From Arenicola marina (lineage: Eukaryota; Annelida; Polychaeta; Arenicolidae), in contig OZ025248.1 in NCBI GenBank assembly GCA_964019135.1, positions 32,419,670 through 32,483,669 of the forward strand: DNA of 64,000 bases. The letters are read 5' to 3'. The translations under genes were made by a program, and so were the position numbers. The notes beneath the pieces are model-generated. The model saw only the letters and a list, made by a program, of their open reading frames with translations, did not search any database and had not been told where the DNA came from. Shown piece by piece: positions 56,758-64,000 of this stretch (positions within the stretch are counted from its first letter, which is position 1; each line of letters starts with the position of its first letter).

Positions 56758-56959
56758 CAGGGGCGGATCCAGAAAATCTGGATAGGGGTGGCCGGTTTCA
56801 GGGTCGGATCCAGATATGCTGGATAAGGGGGGGGGGGGCCGGTTATGGTTTTCATATGTTAAATGGTATAAATTATATAAATTTCGGTCATAAAAGGGGG
56901 AGGGGGAGATCCGGGGCCTGGTCGCCCCCCCCCCCTCCACCCCGAATCCGCCCCGACTG
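56758..56959. mobile_element. hAT-like MITE with GGGGCGGATCC ends
   Basis: Left end CAGGGGCGGATCCAG; reverse complement of the right end CAGTCGGGGCGGATTC. The flanks CAACTTG and CACCTTG are a 7-bp near-duplication. Contains an internal duplicate of the left end (GGTCGGATCCAGATATGCTG), a G-run and a C-run. Confidence 0.6.
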
Positions 56960-57063
56960 CACCTTGGTCTCGAATTATTATGCTGGCCAGTGGACGGGTC
57001 AGCGGGTGGATGAGTTGTTTTGGTCGCCAAATATTATACTCTGGCTAGCGTTCCTGCCGTAGA

Positions 57064-57208
57064 GGTGTGAAACATCAACACTTAGTTTTAAGTGACTTAA
57101 TCAGCGTCAACTTGCAATGTAGTAAATATTAATACATTTTTTTTATGTTTGTAGGTTTCGGACAGTAGATGTGGGAGTTTGTTTTACTGTAAATATTCGG
57201 ACAGTTAA
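57064..57208 (+). repeat. Dispersed repeat, partner of 33795-33895
   Basis: Same ordered blocks as at 33795, ending in TTTACTGTAAATATTCGGAC, then a run of 15 A. Confidence 0.75.
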
Positions 57209-57227
57209 AAAAAAAAAAAAAGATTTG

Positions 57228-57480
57228 TCTGAAAATACTGAAGCGGGTGTCCAACCTTAACTAATCGCGACTTGCACCGAAAGTTTCCATCTTAAAATTA
57301 AATTGGTTGGAGTGTTAACGCTTCGCTTCGGTCGAATGGTAAGGAAGAAAAAATAAGGCAACCCGCCCCCATCAATGTCGAGCAGCGCGCCATTTTGCCG
57401 GAACAAGTGACGTATATTGTGACCCTTCATGTGGCGTCGCCTTGCGAGAGATCAGAGTGCGCAACACGCTGGTGCCTTGT
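57228..57480 (+). repeat. Dispersed repeat, inverted partner of 7440-7815
   Basis: Opens GAAAATACTGAAGCGGGTGT and continues through the blocks listed for the partner. Its opening motif recurs at 57577-57601. Confidence 0.75.
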
Positions 57481-57511
57481 AGCTAGTGCCTTGCTACAAC
57501 TGCGTGACGTC

Positions 57512-57711
57512 AACGTTTGAGTGTTGGGAGCGGGCTGGCTGCGCGGTTTGTGCGTGATAAATGGTTCTGGTTATCGTCTGAAAATACTGAAGCGGGTGTC
57601 CTTAGCAACTACCCGAGAAGTCATGCGACGGACAGGTGGCCCTGTGTATCGTTTGAGTGTTGGGAGCCGGCTGGCTGCGCGGTTTGTGCGTGATGAATGG
57701 TTCTCGTTGTT
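57512..57711 (+). repeat. Local duplication, ~58 bp, two copies
   Basis: GTTTGAGTGTTGGGAG then CGGCTGGCTGCGCGGTTTGT occurs at 57512 and 57652, separated by copies of the 57228 and 56685 repeats. The region is a mosaic of re-joined pieces. Confidence 0.85.
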
Positions 57712-57779
57712 TTACGTAAACATATATACCGCCCGCAGACATGCGATAATTAATGATAATTACTACGTCAATGGAAAAC

Positions 57780-57925
57780 CCCCCACCACACACCGGGGGG
57801 GGGGGCAATTATATGTCCGCTATATATGGATCACAAATATCCGCTTTCTCATGCATCAAGGCACCCGCGGACCCCCCCCCCCCCCCACCAGATTTGTATA
57901 TTAGCCGCCACCCCCCCCCCCCCCG
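57780..57925. repeat. Clustered G- and C-homopolymer tracts
   Basis: A G-run at about 57789 and C-runs at about 57872 and 57910, each about 10-14 bases, with short spacers. Strong hairpin and quadruplex potential. Confidence 0.85.
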
Positions 57926-58284
57926 CCGCGCCCGATAATTATACCGGATGTGCCTTAGCGTAATGGCGGAAGACCCGCCCTGGCCTCTCGGAGGGTCTTA
58001 TTATTACAGGTCCGGCGACGTGGCGCGCTATTCATCTTTCGTCAGACACAAGGACCTTGGCTTGGTGTCCTGGTTTCTGACATAACACCTTGCTGCCAGG
58101 GCAGATTCGTTTGTTCGCGTAGCTGCCATTCAAGTACCACTTTTCACTAATATTCCCCTTTTCGCACATAAACAAGGGCGCAGTTCCTATGGTAGTGGCC
58201 GCGTTTCTTTTGGCCAGGACAGGTAGGCCGCCCGGTATACCTCCTCCCGGCCTCCAGGTAGGGCTACGGAAAATGTCGAAAATG

Positions 58285-58540
58285 TTGAAATGTTCACACC
58301 GGTCATGCCCGGTTCATTTAGGAGCAATGGAACCAGTCACTTTTCAATCAGCCCTCATTTTCTCCCGCATGTTCCGTGCTATTTTGAAAAGGGAGCACAT
58401 CGGTATACCGAATGGATACGCACGCACCCGACCCGGGTGAAAGAACTGTCGGTATACCGATGCGTAATGTGCGTATTGGGTCCACCTTGGGAATATACTC
58501 GGGTTGCCAAAGAAATGTGCCCATTAATTATGGGCCATTA
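58285..58540 (+). repeat. Dispersed repeat, partner of 41530-41841
   Basis: Carries the ACACCGGTCATG, CATTTTCTCCC, CCCGGGTGAAAGAA, GCGTAATGTGCG and CCAAAGAAATG blocks. It also has a repeated TCGGTATACCGA palindrome absent from the partner. Confidence 0.75.
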
Positions 58541-58941
58541 ATCCGTTGCGGGGTTATTCATCGATGACGCAATGAGCGGTTATGAATAAATCAGGAGGGA
58601 AATCAACTCACATTACTAGGATGGGTCTGGAAGGGGTAAATGGCGACAAGTGACACAAGCATATTTGAAAAATCGACAGAGATAGTGGCAGTTTAGAAGA
58701 AAAAAAAGAGACTGAACCAACAAGCGACACGGAATGTCGTGAAAGATCGACATCCGACACTGAGAAATTGGAAAAGTCGACACTGGACACTGGACTCCCC
58801 TTCCAGACCCCTAAATAGGGCAATATGGAGGGGGGGGGCGGCCTCTGTGATGCGGCAGAGGTAGCTCACTCGAATGCTAACAATAGATTTTGTGGTCTAA
58901 TGATATGTGCTCCACTAACCCTTTTTCAGGTAAGGTCAGTC

Positions 58942-59133
58942 ATGTTGGGCATACAGCTGACCGTCTTGTCCTGTGACTGCCTCCATCCCAACCCCGGTGA
59001 CATCCTCGGCGCCTCCTCCGTTTACTGCCTGGTCAGGCGCCGTTTGAAGCCTACACGTCCTTTGGACGCCGTGTCATCGATGGCAGTCAAGGCGATGGGG
59101 CTTGTTAATAATCACCTAATGCAACACGGCCAG
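58942..59133 (+). other. Exon-like open segment, 64 codons, unidentified
   Basis: Follows an acceptor-like TTTTTCAG and ends CAG before GTGCGT. The frame holds QLTVLSCDCLHPNPGD, reminiscent of the LLxxGDVxxNPGP-type sequences near the start of some LINE proteins, but the final Pro is Asp here. No other support. Confidence 0.25.
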
Positions 59134-61930
59134 GTGCGTGCTGCGCTCACCGTGGACATGAGACGCGGGGGTGGGGGGGCGGCAATGACGGCATAGGTAT
59201 AGCTACCGGTGGTAACTCCTCTGCTGCTGTAAGACCCCAATGTAGTAGTACTTGTAGAATAATTTATTTATTTCAGAGCCTCGCCCTTGGTAAGAAACAC
59301 CATATAATACAGGCTCACTTAACTGGGTGTGAATCAACGGCAGAGTAACGTATGCCAAACAGGGGGTGGGGTGGGGGTGGGGGGGCAAATTAACGCACCC
59401 CGCTTTGAACTACAAGCAATAAATTCTGGGGTGTATTAATTTGTAAGCAGGGAGCATATTCTGTGGTCTCGATTGGGGGTTGGGTGTGCAAACGTACTGC
59501 CCATTTGTAAATCGAAAGTTGAAGGGTTAATGTTCCCATTCCCGCTTCCTAACAATATCTAATATTGTTGGGAAGCGGGAGGTGGGAGGGTCACGCGTTT
59601 ACTGTAGGCCTACAAACCCTCCCCCTCCCTTCCAATAGTTTACGCCAACAGTCACGCCTCCAGCAATCCACTGCAGTCCACACGTAAAACTGGGTCAAAT
59701 TTAGGATTATGTTTCCTACCCGAAATATGAGAACGAATATCATCATCTTGTGATAATGTGGCGTCAAAAGCACCACCTAGGCTCTGTGAAACCAATACTC
59801 GTCAGTAACAAATTGACCAGATGTCTTTGATGTACTAAATGTGTAGGCCATTACTATGTTCATGTATAAAGGATGATTTCGGTTAAATACGTGAACCGGA
59901 AGCATTATGAAAGGCTATGTGGTGTAACAGCATAACAGCTTACAGTTAACGCCGATGAGCGAAAGATTGGCGCTTTCCTAATCAAGAAAATTCATCTGCT
60001 AAATGAATAGTTTCTACTTTCGCCCTGATGTAAGCTGAAACAAGTGCTTTTATTGGTCCTGGGCCCGCATTCATAAACCCAACTTTAATTAGCAGTATTG
60101 TGAAGGGTTCTTTGATTAGAGAGTGGTTGCGTTACGGTGAGTATCGCCCTGACCTGTGTCCACTCCGCTAACACCGTAAACACCCGAGTAACACGCCGAT
60201 GTAACGAGTGTTCAATCTTCCGCTATTATCCCAGATATTGACCTTTAATAATGATCACTCCGCAGCGTGGCAACAAGCGAAAGCAGAGCCTCCCTGCGGG
60301 ACAGATTGCCGGAGTGTGTGGCCAACCTACAGGGTCTTCCATGTCACACATTGCGCATTTTTCTTTCCATCTTTATTCAAGACGACGGTGAGGATTAACC
60401 CACACATGTTGGGATTTTATATGTTTTAATATTAAGGAAGACGAAACCTTTGAAGAAATATATTTTTTAAGCTACCGCGGCCCGACTCAGTTTCCGGTAC
60501 GAGATTCACGGAACGATACCCGGCGGATAAATTAGTGTCGGTGGCGTGCGGCGTCACGTGGTTAGGGCCAGTCTGGCCCATGACACGGTCACATGGAGGG
60601 ACCCCTGCGCGGGTAGCCACGTGGGGGGAGGGGTTGGCGACGGCATGGAGTGGTGTGGGGGGCGACGGGGGGTGGGCAGCCGGCTACGGGGGGTGCGAAG
60701 GGCGACAAACCAGTGCGGGGGTGGCGTGAAGTGATGCCGGTGGTGGGTGCCGATGGCAACGAAGGTGGGGGCTGTGCTGGGGGAGGGGAGGGGGGGGGTA
60801 TATGTTCATGGGTATGTCAGTGATACTTCATGCTGATGACCGATATTTGCATGCGTGGGTGTGAGTAACTTTAATTGGCTTCAGTTTATTATTAACATAA
60901 TGGGAGCAACGAATCTCCTCACGATCTACCAATTTTCCCATTGTTATGTAACCGTTAACCGTTTCGCTCCATTTGCTTTTGTCGCTGGCCAAGATTGTTC
61001 GTTTTAAGCCGGCTTCCTTGTCGGTCCCTCATTATGATATTACGATTCGTGCGGAACGAACGACGAAACGATTCTTCACCATTTCGTACTTTTACACAGC
61101 GTCTATTCAAACAACGTATGCAGCTGATGATTTGACGTGAAGGTAACCACCAGATGGACAGACGCCAATCAATCCGAGAAGCTGACATCTGACTTTGGCT
61201 GAATACAGGTAAGTTTTGCATGAGGCTGGGAAAGAGAGCCTACAACGGTACGCCTGCATACATTTTTGTGTGTGCATGAGCTTCATTTAAATATTTATTA
61301 AGGATATCAATATCGAAATGCACATATAAATGACCACCTCAATACATGTGGGCATTGGCTCCTAGGTTAATTCATGGCATGCTAGAATTTCGCTTTAATA
61401 TCAAAACCCATACGTAGTAAGAGATTTTATTAGTGGTCTCTCAATGCGCTGTCCATGTCATGTAGAAGTAAAAGAGTGAAGAAAAGTCTTTTACTAGACT
61501 CACTATATGGCAAATATACCGAGATCTATCTGAAACAGAAATGGTAGTAAAACACTGTATCTTGTCACAGGTTGACGCCGTCAGGACTTCAATGCACCAT
61601 CCATGTGGTCAAAAATGAAAATGAAGCCAAGAAGTAAAGGCCAATCAGGGTTGTGAGATTATAAACTAATTATAATTTTTCTGATTGCGGAACGAAAACT
61701 ATATATGTAAAAAGAAACCTGAATTAACCCTTCTTATATTGTTCCTTTCCAAATTTGTCTTTCACATTTTTTCCCAGAAATGCGAAAGGGGGTCGATAGA
61801 AGAAAAACAGTGGTCGCCATGACAATGATGACAGGAGACTTAATATTTTATTTTACTTATAATAATTTGTGTACAAAATAGCTTAGTTCGGGCATTGTGA
61901 ATCTGGCTTTGATAATTGTGCACACACCCA
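59134..61930. other. Gene-poor intergenic DNA
   Basis: No convincing exon. A G-rich low-complexity stretch spans about 60590-60800 (GGGGGG and GTGGGG words), and GGGTGGGG-type runs lie near 59365. Confidence 0.45.
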
Positions 61931-61933
61931 TTG

Positions 61934-62341
61934 CTACACACTTCGTCGTACTCTACGCATAGCAACTCTGAAGTTGTTTGTGTCATTACTTCGTATCATA
62001 TTAACATGTTCAAATTGACCTGAGAATTGCAACACGAGAGTTCTAACCAGAGTGTCCTTGAACTTACATATTACATATGGTGCAAATTGGCTAGACGAAA
62101 AGTCAAATTGCCTTGCTTCCTTAAAACACCTGTCAAATTGTATAGGTACAACTGGGGTAATGAAGACCGGCCTAATATAAGGATACCAAAAGGACTCCCA
62201 ATCTGATACCGGTGTGATAGCTCCATCAAGTGGCCTTGTTCTCGGTAACAGCGCCGCCACCTTCAAGTGAATGCTCAACCCAATTACCGTGACGGCGTGA
62301 CCTATATCGAGAACGTCGTTAGGACCTGGGGCAATACACAA
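61934..62341 (-). CDS. Hypothetical ORF, 135 codons
   Basis: ATG-started frame with balanced composition (WESFWYPYIRPVFITPVVPI; ending RVAMRRVRRSV). No domain recognised, no flanking promoter or signal. It may be a fragment of a repeat-encoded protein or chance. Confidence 0.2.
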   Translation of the reverse strand: MCIAPGPNDVLDIGHAVTVIGLSIHLKVAALLPRTRPLDGAITPVSDWESFWYPYIRPVFITPVVPIQFDRCFKEARQFDFSSSQFAPYVICKFKDTLVRTLVLQFSGQFEHVNMIRSNDTNNFRVAMRRVRRSV

Positions 62342-62631
62342 AGTGACATCCTGGCATCTAGTGACATCGAGGCTTCATAAATGACTAAACACAATTGTAA
62401 CCATACCTACAGGGCCAATCATAGGTCCGGCGGCGGTCTCAAGCGAAGGTGGGAACCTTTACCTTATTCGTCTTCATATTAAAATCGTCATCGTGGGTGC
62501 AGAACCAATCTAGAAATAGATCGTTCCGTTGCCGACAACCACTGGGCGCAAGGGGTATTTCCGTTCCTCGGGAATGGGGTTTTCATTTCACCGTGAACTG
62601 GGATTGAGGCAAATAATTCTTCGTGAACTGG

Positions 62632-63023
62632 CAGAGGCGGATCTAGGAATTTGCCAAGGGGGGGGGGGGGGTTGCTCTCTGAAAAACTTGCGACAGGGGG
62701 TGGGGTGCTCGGAGAAGCCGAATTAACAGTGTATGAATGTTCAGGTTCCCAAGGAGGTGTTGCTCTCTTGAAAACTTGCGACCGGGCGGTGTGGGGGGGG
62801 GGGGGGGGCTGCTCTGAAGACTTGTGACCGGGGAGGGGGGGGGGGCTTGGGCTTGGAGAACCCGACTTTAACAGTGCATGTTCAGTTTACCAAGGGGGGG
62901 GGGGTTGATCTCTGAAGACTTGGGACTTTAACATGTATGTTAACATGTATGTTGCATGTTCTGTTCCCAAGTGGGGGTGGGGGGGTGTGCAACGCTCCTA
63001 ACTCCCCCCTAGATCCGCCACTG
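62632..63023. mobile_element. hAT-like MITE with GGCGGATCTAGG ends and internal ~120-bp repeats
   Basis: Left end CAGAGGCGGATCTAGG; reverse complement of the right end CAGTGGCGGATCTAGG. ACTGG lies directly outside both ends, which may be a 5-bp target duplication. The inside holds 3-4 diverged copies of a block with a G-run, TCTGAA, ACTTGCGACCGGG and GTTCCCAAG. Confidence 0.75.
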
Positions 63024-63124
63024 ACTGGGAATGGGGGTTTAGCCGACCGTCAGGATGAAGGATTTTCATCAATCGTGAATAGATAATTTTAATATTAAAT
63101 AACCGTGAATCGGGAAATCGGGAG

Positions 63125-63574
63125 CTAGCGGAGCAAATTCTGAGCTCACGTGACGCGGGTCATGCGAAACAGCTTTCAAAAGCCATCAAGAAGGCCAGTA
63201 ACGAGTCGACCAGCCAATCTCCCTCCATCATGGAGCGGATTCTTCAAGCTAAATTCACTCAAAACCAGGCGCTCAAAGAATTCCTCCTGGCGACTGAAAA
63301 TAGAATCCTGCCTGAAGCGTCATCGTTCGACAAGTTTGGGGGAACAGGTCTCAATCTGACACATCCGAGTGTTTTCACTCAGGCCGCCTGGACAGGTCAA
63401 AACAAGCTTGGTCTACTTCTGGAAGGTGTGCGATCGAACATTAAGACTAATTGCATGTTGATTTCCTGCTGTGTCTCACTGCACTGTCTAGTATACCCAG
63501 TTACAGTCCCTGACATGTGTGTGATGTCTCCAGGTAAGACGAATCCCAGCCAATATGAGCACAATTCAATTTAA
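63125..63574 (+). CDS. NADAR (YbiA-like, DUF1768) domain fragment
   Basis: The frame reads LAEQILSSRDAGHAKQLSKA, then MERILQAKFTQNQALKEFLL, ATENRILPEASSFDKF and GQNKLGLLLEGVRS. This is the C-terminal two thirds of a NADAR domain, a fold linked to N-glycosidic cleavage of riboflavin intermediates and ADP-ribose. The N-terminal part with the Glu-containing catalytic strand is not in the window and may lie in an upstream exon. The usual Trp in the F/Y-W-G motif is Gly (FDKFGGTG), so activity is doubtful. The acceptor before 63125 (GGGAG) is weak. Possible donors are at 63426 (GTGTGC) and 63535 (GTAAGA). It could be a pseudogene. Confidence 0.7.
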   Translation, partial: LAEQILSSRDAGHAKQLSKAIKKASNESTSQSPSIMERILQAKFTQNQALKEFLLATENRILPEASSFDKFGGTGLNLTHPSVFTQAAWTGQNKLGLLLEGVRSNIKTNCMLISCCVSLHCLVYPVTVPDMCVMSPGKTNPSQYEHNSI

Positions 63575-64000
63575 AGCTGCTCATGCAGCAAATTTTTACT
63601 TAAATTATGGTTTTCGAAATATTTTGGAAACACATTTAGAACACATTGTCTGACTGTATAAATGTAACCTTCATGAGAAATATATCTGTCATCGCATGGT
63701 GAAAGGCATAACACTGCCGCAATGTCAATATTTCGATGACATAGTACACAAGGAAGCCACACTTTTTCACGTGGGATGCACTAACTTTGCCAAAGAAAAG
63801 AGGCTTAGCAACATATCTGGGTTTTTATTGCATAAAATAGGTGTACTTCTATGCTAAGAATATAAATACATCATTTTCAATCAAAATAGTTTTGACATGT
63901 TTCAAGAAAACTATTGCTGGATGAGTAACTTTAATTTAAGTTACTTTACTGCGCACTATTTCGCAAAGCCGAAACTAAATGCGAGGTTATGGTATTGTTT
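63575..64000. other. Right-edge sequence downstream of the NADAR fragment
   Basis: AT-rich, no exon, repeat or RNA gene recognised. Confidence 0.45.

Overview
This is a metazoan nuclear DNA window. It has GT-AG introns, AT-rich intergenic DNA, many small MITE-like elements with poly-G tracts, tRNA-derived SINE copies, two LINE 3' fragments and an exceptional load of minisatellites. The repeat style and the vertebrate-like exon set of MCM10 fit a non-vertebrate deuterostome, most likely a lancelet (Branchiostoma). That assignment is inference; no species-specific marker was tested.

Layout. (1) About 519-2612, minus strand: three consecutive phase-compatible exons of a charged coiled-coil protein that runs off the left edge and that I do not recognise. 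(2) 2.6-11.3 kb: intergenic DNA with MITEs, palindromes and short tandem repeats. (3) 11371-43170, plus strand: a complete MCM10 gene (DNA replication initiation factor) in 20 coding exons. All splice phases agree, and the exons sum to 3105 nt (1034 codons plus stop). Its introns hold a 9-kb array of a 72-bp unit, a 2.3-kb array of a 67-bp unit, a second unrelated 72-bp array, and 22-bp, 21-bp, 24-bp and 83-bp arrays, together with SINE and LINE copies. (4) 43.2-50.5 kb: intergenic DNA with a 57-bp array (about 48 copies), an 858-bp foldback hAT-like MITE with a perfect 8-bp target duplication, and a 41-bp array (about 35 copies). (5) 50462-52105, minus strand: a single-exon class A GPCR. (6) 52.1-63.1 kb: gene-poor, mosaic repetitive DNA. 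(7) 63125-63574, plus strand: a fragment encoding a NADAR (YbiA-like) domain.

The most unusual signal is that three unrelated minisatellites appear to have been seeded at gene boundaries. The 72-bp unit in intron 11 resembles the last ~36 nt of exon 11 plus its 5' splice site, and the array starts exactly at that splice site. The 72-bp unit in intron 17 carries a copy resembling the first bases of exon 18. The 41-bp unit, read on the minus strand, encodes a close version of the last 12 residues and stop of the GPCR it abuts. The genes show no obvious shared pathway; MCM10 acts in replication origin firing, and the GPCR is probably a peptide-type receptor.
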